DNA of 64,000 nt, taken from DASUPK01 sp963747425 (lineage in GTDB: Bacteria; Actinomycetota; Thermoleophilia; Solirubrobacterales; 70-9). Below, piece after piece: positions 33,185 through 43,708 of this stretch (the stretch's first letter is position 1; every line of letters begins with the position of its first letter). The stretch spans positions 186,001-250,000 of the forward strand of contig CAVVFJ010000008.1 of assembly GCA_963747425.1 (NCBI GenBank), in the 5' to 3' direction. The translations under genes were made by a program, and so were the position numbers. The notes under the pieces were generated by a model. It saw only the letters and a list, made by a program, of their open reading frames with translations, did no database searches and was not told the DNA's origin.

Positions 33185-33369
33185 CAGGAGGGCCCCACGG
33201 AGGGGCGAGAGGCAGGGCAGTATAGGGCGTGACCCAAGCCGGAAATCTACTTCTCGGTTTTCGCCGCGTTTTGCACGGCTCTCGCCCGCCGACCCCTATC
33301 GAGACCGGCGGGCCGAGCCTATGATCGCCGCTCGGCTCACCCACCAACCCGACGAGAGAGGAGGACCAG
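33185..33369. other. rpmH-dnaA divergent intergenic region (origin candidate, part 1)
   Basis: Gene direction switches here: everything to the left back to parB is leftward, everything to the right up to gyrA is rightward, as expected at a bidirectional origin. It holds the rpmH -10 (TATACT, 33219-33224, minus), a TATGAT (33320-33325) that may be the dnaA -10, and a less GC-rich stretch (33240-33275). No DnaA box (TTATCCACA) is seen in it. Confidence 0.45.
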
Positions 33370-34734
33370 GTTCCGGGGCAGGTTCGCGACGCTGGCCAGG
33401 ACCTCGGCGGTCCCTGGCACGAGATTCAGCGAGAGCTGGCGGCCTCCGTGCACGAGGACACCTATCGCCTCTGGTTCTCGCCCCTCTCCCCGGTCTCCCG
33501 CCGCGGCGCCACCCTCTATCTGACCGGGCCGCGCCGGGTCATCCGCTGGGTCGGCCGTCGCTACATGGAGCTGCTGCGCGCAGCGGCCCACAGAGCCGTG
33601 GACGAGATCCGGGAGATCGAGCTGGTCGGCGCCGACGACGGGCCCGCAGCCTCCCCCGCCTCCGAGGAGGCCGCCTCGCAGGTCGCCCTCAACCCCGACT
33701 ACACCTTCGAGCGCTTCGTGATCGGCCCCGGCAACCAGCTGGCTCACGCCGCGGCCCTCGCCGTCGCGGAGGCCCCGGGCGAGGCCTACAACCCGCTCTT
33801 CCTGCACGGCCCTCCGGGCCTCGGCAAGACCCATCTGCTCGGCTCGATCGCCAACTACCTGCATCGCCACAGCCCTCAGCTGGCCGTCCACTACACCACC
33901 GCCGAGTCGTTCACCAACGAGTTCGTCTCCTCGCTCCACGGCTCGAGCATCGACGGGTTCAAGGAGCGATACCGCAGAGCCGACGTGCTCCTGATCGACG
34001 ACGTCCAGTTCCTCCAGGGCAAGGCTCGCACAGCGGACGAGTTCTTCCACACCTTCAACGCCCTCTACGAGGGCGGCGCTCAGCTCGTGCTCACGGCCGA
34101 CCGTGTTCCGGCTGAGCTCTCGGCCCTCGCCGAGCGCCTGCGCGACCGCTTCGAATGGGGCCTCACCGTCCCGGTCGAGCCGCCCGACCTCGCCACCCGC
34201 CTCGTCTTCCTCGGCAACCTCGCTCGTGAGCAGACGGAGCAGCTCCCCCCCGACGCCCTGCGCGCCCTGGCCTCCAAGACCGCCTCGAACCTCCGCGTGC
34301 TGAAGGGAGCGCTCACGCGCGTCGTCGCTCTCTCCTCCCTGACCGCCTCGGCCGTCACCGCCGACTCCATCGATCACGCCCTGCCGGCCGCGGAAATCGT
34401 CCCCCACCCCTCGACCCGCCCCGACGCCCGTCAGGTCCAGGAGGCCGTCGCCGACCGCCTCGGGCTCAGCGTCGACGTGATCCTCTCCCCCACACGTACC
34501 GCGCCCGTCGCCAGGGCCCGCCAGCTCGCCATGTACCTCACCCGCGAGCTCACCGACTTATCCCTCCCAGCCATCGCCGACGCCTTCAACCGCCGCGACC
34601 ACACCACCGTCATCCACGCCGTACGCAAGGTCGAACGCGCCGCGCTCGAGGACGCCAGCATCTCCCGGGCCGTCGAGGAGCTCACTTCAGAGCTCCAACC
34701 CGAGGGCGGGATGGATCGTGACCGAACGGATTGA
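33370..34734 (+). CDS. dnaA: chromosomal replication initiator DnaA
   Basis: DnaA binds DnaA boxes at oriC and loads the helicase. AAA+ Walker A HGPPGLGKTHLL, Walker B LLIDDVQFLQGK and the DnaA signature LSLPAIADAFNRRDHTTVIHA in the C-terminal DNA-binding domain are intact. The first NTG in frame is GTG 33448, but domain I homology (PWHEIQRELAASVHEDTYRLWF) runs upstream of it. At 33370 a GTT codon follows a perfect AGGAGG by five bases, and no ATG, GTG or TTG exists in frame back to the TGA at 33322. I list the homology-defined extent; the start codon is therefore near-cognate or altered. Domain II is very short. Confidence 0.93.
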   Translation, partial: VPGQVRDAGQDLGGPWHEIQRELAASVHEDTYRLWFSPLSPVSRRGATLYLTGPRRVIRWVGRRYMELLRAAAHRAVDEIREIELVGADDGPAASPASEEAASQVALNPDYTFERFVIGPGNQLAHAAALAVAEAPGEAYNPLFLHGPPGLGKTHLLGSIANYLHRHSPQLAVHYTTAESFTNEFVSSLHGSSIDGFKERYRRADVLLIDDVQFLQGKARTADEFFHTFNALYEGGAQLVLTADRVPAELSALAERLRDRFEWGLTVPVEPPDLATRLVFLGNLAREQTEQLPPDALRALASKTASNLRVLKGALTRVVALSSLTASAVTADSIDHALPAAEIVPHPSTRPDARQVQEAVADRLGLSVDVILSPTRTAPVARARQLAMYLTRELTDLSLPAIADAFNRRDHTTVIHAVRKVERAALEDASISRAVEELTSELQPEGGMDRDRTD

Positions 34735-34817
34735 CAGAATCGTCAGAGGAGGCTGTCCACATATCCACGCCATCCACAACCCTTACTACTCCTAGGAATG
34801 CCGAAGACCAACAGGCC
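34735..34817 (+). promoter_or_regulatory. dnaA-dnaN intergenic region with DnaA-box-like repeats (oriC candidate)
   Basis: Three head-to-tail nonamers resembling DnaA boxes: CTGTCCACA (34753-34761), ATATCCACG (34761-34769) and CCATCCACA (34770-34778), matching TT(A/G)TCCACA at eight, seven and seven positions. The region is only 83 bases, short for an actinobacterial oriC, so it may be one part of a bipartite origin or an autoregulatory site for dnaN. Confidence 0.5.
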
Positions 34818-35921
34818 ATGAAGATCAACACCACAAGGCAATCGCTTCTCGATGCGTTGCTCGTCGTCTCCCGCGCAGTGTCGGCCCGCGCCGCGCTGCA
34901 GGCACTCTCCGGCATCCTGATCACCACCGACGGAGAAGCCCGGCTACGCGCGACCGATATGGAGCTGGGCCTCGAGGTCGGTCTCGACGGTGAGCTCGAA
35001 GGCGCCGGCTCGGTCGTGCTCCCGGGCCGCCTCTTGGTGGAGGTGGCCCGTTCCCTGCCTGACGGACCCGTCAGCCTGGCGCTCCGCGAGGCGGAGCGAG
35101 ACATCGAGCTCAGCGCCGGCTCCTCCCGCTTTCACCTGCGCACGCTCCCGGCTGATGACTTCCCTCGCTTCCCGGAGACGGAGGGCGATCCGGTCGAGCT
35201 TCCGGCCGCGCCTCTCCGTGACACGATCAACCGCGTGGCTCGCGCGGCCTCGCGGGATGAGGCGCGTCCGGTCCTGACGGGAGTGCTGGTCACCGTCGAG
35301 GGCGACCAGATGACGATGGTCGCCACCGACTCGTACCGCCTGGCCGTCAAGAAGACGAAGCTCGAGTCCGCGGTGCCGGAGCGGCTCGAGGCGAACGTCC
35401 CCGCCCGCGCTCTGCGCGAGCTCGCCAGGCTGATCGAGGCCGGAGGCGAGGACTCGCTGAGCGTCTGGCTCACCCGCAACCAGGCGATCTTCAAGGTCGG
35501 CCCGACCTCGCTGAGCTCGAGGTTGATCGATGGTCAGTTCCCGAACCATTCCCAGCTGCTGCCCGAGTCCTACGAGCACGAGGTGAAGCTGCCGAGGGTG
35601 GATCTCCTCGAGGTCACCAGGCGGGTGTCGCAGCTCGCCCAGCGCAACGCGGCGCTGCGGCTCTCGTTCTCCGACGGCGAGCTGGTGGTCTCCGCCGAGA
35701 CGCCGGACCTGGGGGACGCCCGCGAGGCCCTGCCCGCGCCCTATTCCGGGGAGCTGCTCGAGATCGGCTTCAACCCGGAGTTCGTGCGGGACGGCCTGGA
35801 GAGCATCGACTCCGACGAGGTGGTCCTCAAGCTGATCTCGCCGCTCCGCCCCGGGCTGCTGGAACCCTCCGCGGACGACGACTTCAGCTACCTGGTGATG
35901 CCCATCCGTCTCAACGTGTGA
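34818..35921 (+). CDS. dnaN: DNA polymerase III beta subunit (sliding clamp)
   Basis: A 367-residue clamp with three DnaN domains; the start MKINTTRQSLLDALLVVSRA, ATDMELGLEV, the conserved RPVLTGVLVTVEG and ATDSYRLAVKK in domain 2 and the terminal LVMPIRL that closes the peptide-binding pocket are all visible. It encircles DNA and tethers the polymerase. The start ATG 34818 is fixed by homology; only a weak AGG precedes it. Confidence 0.97.
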   Translation: MKINTTRQSLLDALLVVSRAVSARAALQALSGILITTDGEARLRATDMELGLEVGLDGELEGAGSVVLPGRLLVEVARSLPDGPVSLALREAERDIELSAGSSRFHLRTLPADDFPRFPETEGDPVELPAAPLRDTINRVARAASRDEARPVLTGVLVTVEGDQMTMVATDSYRLAVKKTKLESAVPERLEANVPARALRELARLIEAGGEDSLSVWLTRNQAIFKVGPTSLSSRLIDGQFPNHSQLLPESYEHEVKLPRVDLLEVTRRVSQLAQRNAALRLSFSDGELVVSAETPDLGDAREALPAPYSGELLEIGFNPEFVRDGLESIDSDEVVLKLISPLRPGLLEPSADDDFSYLVMPIRLNV

Positions 35922-35925
35922 GGCG

Positions 35926-37005
35926 ATGGTCCTCGGCGCAGTCGAGTGCCGCGCGTTCCGCAACCTCGTAGATACGCGAACCGAGATCGGCGCGAGCGTC
36001 GTGGTGGTCCACGGGCCCAACGGCGCCGGCAAGACCAATCTGCTGGAGGCGATCTACTTCGGGCTGACGGCCCGCTCGTTCCGGACCGGGAACGATCGCG
36101 ACCTGATCCGCCACGGCGAGGAGGGAGCCCGGGTGGAGCTCGAGCTGGCGGAGGGCGGGTCGCTGCTTGCCGCACTCGATCGCTCTGGAGAGCGCCGGCA
36201 CCTGCTCTCGGGCAGGGCCCTCGCCGGCGATCAGGGCGAGCGACCCCTGGTGAGCGTCTTCCACCCTGATCGCCTGCAACTCGTCAAGGGGGCTCCGGCC
36301 CATCGACGCGCCCACCTCGACCGGCTCTGCGGCGCGATCTGGCCGGCGCGCGCCGACCTCCGCCGGCACTTCGGGCGGACGCTCGCCCAGCGGAACGCCC
36401 TGGTTGCCCGTATTCGCGCCGGACTCGGCAGCGCCGACTCGCTGCCGTCCTGGGACGAGCGACTTGCGGCCGACGCCGCGCCGCTGATCGAAGCGCGGGC
36501 GGAGGCGGTCGAGTCCCTCACTTCTCCATTTGCGGAGCTGGCGGCCAGGCTCGGCCTGCCGGCGGCCGGGATCGCCTACCGGCCGCGGGCTGCTGAGGGT
36601 GGCGAGGAGCTCGCGGCCGAGCTCGCCCGGCGGCGGGATCAGGACCTCGGGCGTGCCTACACCTCCTACGGCCCCCAGCTCGACGAGGTCGAGATCCGGC
36701 TCGCGGACCGCCCGCTGCGGCGCTTCGCCTCACAAGGCCAGCAGCGCCTGGCTCTCCTCGCTCTGCTCTTTGCCGAGCGCCAGTCTCTGCTCGACGCCGA
36801 CCGGTCCGCTCCCCTGATGCTGCTCGATGATGTGATGAGCGAGCTGGACGCCCCGCACCGCAAGCTCCTGGTGTCACTGTTGGAGGGCGACGGCCAGTCG
36901 GTGATCAGCGCTACCGAGACGGCCCACGTCCCCTCGGAGAGCGCCCTTCGGATAGAGGTGAGCGACGGCGCTCTCGTCACGGCGCCCGCGCTCAGGGCCG
37001 CGTGA
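35926..37005 (+). CDS. recF: DNA replication and repair protein RecF
   Basis: SMC-like ATPase for loading RecA at gaps. Walker A HGPNGAGKTNLLEAI (about residue 28), the signature RFASQGQQRLALLAL and Walker B MLLDDVMSELD are present. 359 residues. It follows dnaN by four bases and overlaps dciA (GTGA). Confidence 0.96.
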   Translation: MVLGAVECRAFRNLVDTRTEIGASVVVVHGPNGAGKTNLLEAIYFGLTARSFRTGNDRDLIRHGEEGARVELELAEGGSLLAALDRSGERRHLLSGRALAGDQGERPLVSVFHPDRLQLVKGAPAHRRAHLDRLCGAIWPARADLRRHFGRTLAQRNALVARIRAGLGSADSLPSWDERLAADAAPLIEARAEAVESLTSPFAELAARLGLPAAGIAYRPRAAEGGEELAAELARRRDQDLGRAYTSYGPQLDEVEIRLADRPLRRFASQGQQRLALLALLFAERQSLLDADRSAPLMLLDDVMSELDAPHRKLLVSLLEGDGQSVISATETAHVPSESALRIEVSDGALVTAPALRAA

Positions 37006-37310
37006 TGGGGCGCCGAGCCCCCCGTCCGATCGGCGCCGCCCTCGAAACCGTCCTCTCCGGGGCGGAGCCGGCGACGCTGCTGGCAGCCGTCCAGAGCGCC
37101 TGGCCCGGCGCGGTGGGGGAGGCCGTCGCCCGCGAGGCGAGCCCCGTATCCGAGCGCGACGGGGTGGTCACCGTCGCCTGCCGCTCCGCCACCTGGGCTC
37201 AGGAGCTGGACCTGCTCGGTGGCCAGATCCTGGCTCAGGTGAGGCAGAACCTGCCCGATTGGGCCTCGCTGGAAGCTATTCGCTTCACCGCCTCAGGAGA
37301 TCCCGGCTAA
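37002..37310 (+). CDS. dciA: DciA-family (DUF721) helicase-loading protein
   Basis: A 102-residue DUF721 protein: VQSAWPGAVGEAVAREA and CRSATWAQELDLLGGQIL are the family core. DciA interacts with DnaB and assists its loading in bacteria without DnaC/DnaI. Start GTG 37002 or the adjacent ATG 37005. Position recF-dciA-gyrB is the classical one. Its presence with the DnaC-like gene at 1769 is notable. Confidence 0.9.
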   Translation: MMGRRAPRPIGAALETVLSGAEPATLLAAVQSAWPGAVGEAVAREASPVSERDGVVTVACRSATWAQELDLLGGQILAQVRQNLPDWASLEAIRFTASGDPG

Positions 37311-37486
37311 GTTTCCGTTTATACGTTATTTGCAGGTATTTTGTGTACCTTTGACGCAATTTCCGGGGCTTTCGACTGGTAAACTATGTGTACTTGTGTG
37401 AAGCCCCGACCCTCCTGTCCGCGAGGACTGTCCGAGCCGGGTCACGAAGGTCGAGGCGTCCCCTGATGGAACTGAAAGGAAGCTGA
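37311..37486 (+). promoter_or_regulatory. AT-rich gyrB leader/promoter region
   Basis: The lowest-GC stretch of the window lies at 37311-37400. It contains an extended -10 (TGGTAAACT, 37377-37385), a TTGACG (37351-37356) at an unusual distance of 23 bases, and two copies of TGTGTAC (37342-37348 and 37386-37392) that could be regulator sites. AAAGGA precedes the gyrB GTG. The leader of about 95 bases is long for this window. Confidence 0.5.
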
Positions 37487-39997
37487 GTGGCGAAGACCTC
37501 CCAGCGCGGAGGAGCGAGCAAGAAGGGCTCCTCCCGCACGAATAGTGCGCCCAAGCGCACCGCAACCAAGCCCGCGAGCAAGAGCTCGAAGGGCTCCTCC
37601 TACGGCGCCAAGGACATCACCGTTCTCGAGGGCCTCGAGGCCGTTCGAAAGCGCCCCGGCATGTACATCGGCTCGACCGGCCCCCGCGGCCTGCACCATC
37701 TCGTCTACGAGGTCGTGGACAACTCCGTGGACGAGGCGATCGCCGGACACGCCAAGAGGGTCACGGTGACCCTGCACCCCGACAACAGCTGCACCGTGGT
37801 GGATGACGGCCGCGGTATCCCGGTCGAGAAGATGAAGAAGGCCAAGAACAAGCCCGCGGCCGAGGTCGTGCTGACGACCCTGCACGCCGGCGGCAAGTTC
37901 GGCGACGGCGGCGGCTACAAGGTCTCGGGCGGCCTTCACGGCGTCGGCATCTCGGTCGTCAACGCCCTCTCGGAGAAGCTCGACCTCGAGATCTGGAGGG
38001 ACGGGGCCGTCTGGACCCAGACCTACTCGCGAGGCAAGCCGGCCGCCAAGTTCAAGAAGGGCAGGGCCGTGAAGAGCACCGCCACGACGATCACCTTCTG
38101 GCCCGATCCCGAGATCTTCGAGGAAGTCGACTTCGACTTCGACATCCTCTCCGAGCGGCTGCGCGAGACCGCCTTTCTGACGCGCGGGCTGAAGGTCGAG
38201 CTGATCGACGAGCGCGCCGAGGGCCGCAAGGTCGAGTTCCTCTACAAGGGCGGCATCGCGGACTTCGTCAAGCACCTGAACGAGTCCAAGGATCCGCTGC
38301 ACCGGAAGATCATCTACTTCGAGGGCGAGACCAAGGATGGCCAGGTCGAGGTCGCGCTGCAATGGAACTCCTCCTATCAGGAGTCCACATTCAGCTTCGC
38401 CAACAACATCAACACCCACGAGGGCGGCACCCATCTCTCCGGGTTCCGATCGGCTCTGACGCGGACCCTGAATGCGATCGCCAAGAACCGCGGACTGCTC
38501 AAGGAGAAGGATGAGAACCTCTCCGGTGAAGACGTGCGCGAGGGCCTGACCGCAGTGGTCTCGGTGAAGCTGGCCGATCCTCAATTTGAGGGACAAACGA
38601 AGGGCAAGCTCGGGAACCCGCCGATCGAGGGCCTCGTCAAGGAGGTCGTGAACCGCCAGCTCGGGGATTTCCTCGAGGAGCACCCGGCGGACGCCCGCCG
38701 CATCCTGACCAAGGCGATCGATGCCGCCCGGGCCCGTGACGCGGCCCGCAAGGCACGCGACCTGACCCGGCGCAAGTCCGCTCTGGAGAACTCGATGCTG
38801 CCGGGCAAGCTCGCGGACTGCTCGGTGAAGGACCCCGCCCTGGCCGAGCTGTTCATCGTCGAGGGTGACTCGGCGGGTGGCTCGGCGAAGCAGGGACGCG
38901 ACCGGAACACCCAGGCGGTGCTCCCGCTGCGCGGCAAGATCATCAACGTCGAGAAGAGCCGGATCGACAAGGTCCTCTCCAACAACGAGATTCAGGCGTT
39001 GATCACTGCGATCGGCACCGGGGTCCAGGACGAGTTCAAGGTCGAGGACCTCCGCTACCACAAGATCGTGCTGATGACCGACGCGGACGTCGACGGCGCC
39101 CACATCCGCACCCTGGTGCTCACCTTCCTCTACCGCCAGATGAAGGAGCTGATCGACGGCGGCTTCGTCTACATCGCGAAGCCGCCGCTCTACAAGGTGA
39201 AGAACGGCTCGAGCGAGATCTACGTCGAGCGGGAGGGCGAGCTCGAGGAGCTGCTGCTGGCCGACAAGCTCGAGGAGTTCGAGATCAAGGACTCCAAGAC
39301 CGCGAACGCCAAGCCCAAGAAGCTCACCAAGCGCCGCTGGCAGGACTTCAACCGCCACTTCAAGGCGGTCGAGGGCTGGTCCTCGACGCTGCGGGCCGAG
39401 TTCGGCCACGAGACCATCGACTTCATCTCGGATGCCCAGCTGGTCGGCTCCGGTGCCAAGACGATGGCCGCCGCCGCCAAGCTGTTCCGGGCGCGAGACC
39501 CCAAGGACGCCCCCTACGAGACGAAGCTGCTCGATCAAAAGACGACCGGCCTCGTTGTCAAGGGGACGCACCGCCGGAGCGGCCTGGCGAGGGAGCACAA
39601 GCTCCCCAAGGCTCTGTTCGAGTCCCAGCCCTACAAGGAGCTGGTCGACGCCTACTCCAAGGTGGTCAGCGAGATGGGCCAGCCGCCCTTCACCATCACC
39701 CTCGGCGAGCGGGAGGCCGAGGCGGAGAGCTTCTCGGAGCTTCGCCGCGAGGTGCTCGAGCTCGCTCGCCACGGCGTCACGCTGTCGCGCTTCAAGGGCC
39801 TTGGCGAGATGAACGCCGAGCAGCTCCGCGAGACGACGATGGATCCCGAGAGCAGGACGCTGCAGCAGGTCTCGATCGACGAGGCTGCGGCCAGCGGCCT
39901 CGAGCAGACCTTCTCCGACCTGATGGGTGACAAGGTCGAGCCCCGCAAGGAGTTCATCGAGCGCCACGCACGTGACGTGAGGTTCCTTGATGTCTAG
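37487..39997 (+). CDS. gyrB: DNA gyrase subunit B with basic N-terminal extension and TOPRIM insert
   Basis: ATPase subunit of gyrase. After a 40-residue Lys/Ser/Ala-rich extension (start MAKTSQRGGASKKG) comes the GHKL ATPase (YEVVDNSVDEA, DDGRGIPV, GGLHGVGISVVNA), the transducer (QTKGKLGN) and the TOPRIM domain (EGDSAGGSAKQGRDR, MTDADVDGAHIRTL). An insert of about 150 residues (roughly 585-735) separates TOPRIM from the tail FKGLGEMNAEQL, as in enterobacterial GyrB but unlike the shorter mycobacterial enzyme. 836 residues. GTG start with AAAGGA upstream. Confidence 0.96.
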   Translation: MAKTSQRGGASKKGSSRTNSAPKRTATKPASKSSKGSSYGAKDITVLEGLEAVRKRPGMYIGSTGPRGLHHLVYEVVDNSVDEAIAGHAKRVTVTLHPDNSCTVVDDGRGIPVEKMKKAKNKPAAEVVLTTLHAGGKFGDGGGYKVSGGLHGVGISVVNALSEKLDLEIWRDGAVWTQTYSRGKPAAKFKKGRAVKSTATTITFWPDPEIFEEVDFDFDILSERLRETAFLTRGLKVELIDERAEGRKVEFLYKGGIADFVKHLNESKDPLHRKIIYFEGETKDGQVEVALQWNSSYQESTFSFANNINTHEGGTHLSGFRSALTRTLNAIAKNRGLLKEKDENLSGEDVREGLTAVVSVKLADPQFEGQTKGKLGNPPIEGLVKEVVNRQLGDFLEEHPADARRILTKAIDAARARDAARKARDLTRRKSALENSMLPGKLADCSVKDPALAELFIVEGDSAGGSAKQGRDRNTQAVLPLRGKIINVEKSRIDKVLSNNEIQALITAIGTGVQDEFKVEDLRYHKIVLMTDADVDGAHIRTLVLTFLYRQMKELIDGGFVYIAKPPLYKVKNGSSEIYVEREGELEELLLADKLEEFEIKDSKTANAKPKKLTKRRWQDFNRHFKAVEGWSSTLRAEFGHETIDFISDAQLVGSGAKTMAAAAKLFRARDPKDAPYETKLLDQKTTGLVVKGTHRRSGLAREHKLPKALFESQPYKELVDAYSKVVSEMGQPPFTITLGEREAEAESFSELRREVLELARHGVTLSRFKGLGEMNAEQLRETTMDPESRTLQQVSIDEAAASGLEQTFSDLMGDKVEPRKEFIERHARDVRFLDV

Positions 39998-40101
39998 GCA
40001 AGCGATGGTGGCCGCCACCCGCGGACAGCACCTCCGGTCCAGACGAGAGAGCCCCGGCGGCTGCGCCGCTCGAAGGACCACCTTCGGTGAGGTGAGCTGC
40101 A

Positions 40102-42924
<2,823 letters not shown>

Positions 42925-42925
42925 A

Positions 42926-43021
42926 CGGCTTCGCCATCAGATCACGGCCATAAACGGCCACCCAGCACAAGTCGCTATGGGCTTTGCCCTCCGCTCCTGA
43001 AGAGGGTGGCCGTTTAGGCCG
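42926..43021 (+). repeat. interspersed palindromic element, copy a
   Basis: About 96 bases: GGCTTCGCCATCA, then a long stem (CGGCC-TAAACGGCCACCC, 42946-42963, pairing with 43004-43021), enclosing a core AAGTCGCTATGGGCTTTGCCC shared with copies at 45698-45794 and 47494-47587. It lies between the convergent gyrA and HNH genes and supplies the HNH stop codon. Confidence 0.75.
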
Positions 43022-43649
43022 TTAGCAGGTAGGGCTCCCACGCCTGCGGCGTCCGCGGCGCGGCGATCCTGATGAAGACGGTTGGTCCCGGAGGGCGGGG
43101 GTGGCGCCGCGGGTGCATCCTGATCTCGTGAGGGAGCCGGTTGCCCTTCTTCCGGTTGCACGGGGCGCATGACGCGACGATGTTCTCCCAGACCGACTCC
43201 CCGCCGCGGCTTCGCGGAATGACGTGGTCCACGGTCAGGCTCGGCCTGTCCGATCCGCAGTACTGGCAGGTCCAGCCGTCGCGCGCGAGGACGGCCTTTC
43301 TCGTGATCCGGCGGCGGTGAATGTCACGCGGAACGCGGACGAAGCTGATCAGCCGGATCACCTCGGGGCAGTCGATCCGCATCGTCTCGGAGCGGAGCAC
43401 GTCGTCCCCTTGCTCGAGAACCTCGGCCTTCTCCTTCAGGATCAGCACCAGCGCTCTCCGGACGGTGCAGACGTTGAGCGGCTCGTAGCTCGCGTTCAGG
43501 ACCAGTACCCGCCCCCGCGTCAGGCGGCGGGCGGCGGCTACCGCTACCTCGCCGTCGGCCTCCCCATCCGGGCCGGCCTCATGGCCGTTCAGATGGGCGG
43601 CCGCATGGCCGTTGGATACCGCGACCTCTGCGGTGGCCCCGTTGCCCAT
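43014..43649 (-). CDS. HNH endonuclease
   Basis: The C-terminal half is an HNH nuclease domain with zinc knuckles (WTCQYCGSDRPSLTVDHVIP, then RSRGGESVWENIVASCAPCN), preceded by the LVLNASYEPLNVC module typical of actinobacterial HNH proteins. 211 residues from ATG 43649, which has a leaderless -10; the frame upstream to 43691 is not needed. A His/Ala-rich N-terminal segment is unusual. Not adjacent to restriction or phage genes; role unknown. Confidence 0.88.
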   Translation of the reverse strand: MGNGATAEVAVSNGHAAAHLNGHEAGPDGEADGEVAVAAARRLTRGRVLVLNASYEPLNVCTVRRALVLILKEKAEVLEQGDDVLRSETMRIDCPEVIRLISFVRVPRDIHRRRITRKAVLARDGWTCQYCGSDRPSLTVDHVIPRSRGGESVWENIVASCAPCNRKKGNRLPHEIRMHPRRHPRPPGPTVFIRIAAPRTPQAWEPYLLTA

Positions 43650-43658
43650 GTCGCGGCG

Positions 43659-43664
43659 ATTGTA
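43659..43664 (-). promoter_or_regulatory. -10 element of the HNH gene
   Basis: TACAAT on the minus strand ends nine bases before ATG 43649; predicted leaderless. Confidence 0.5.
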
Positions 43665-43708
43665 GAGGAGGGCTGCGGCGGCCCTGCGCAATCGCCGGTG
43701 CGCAGGGG

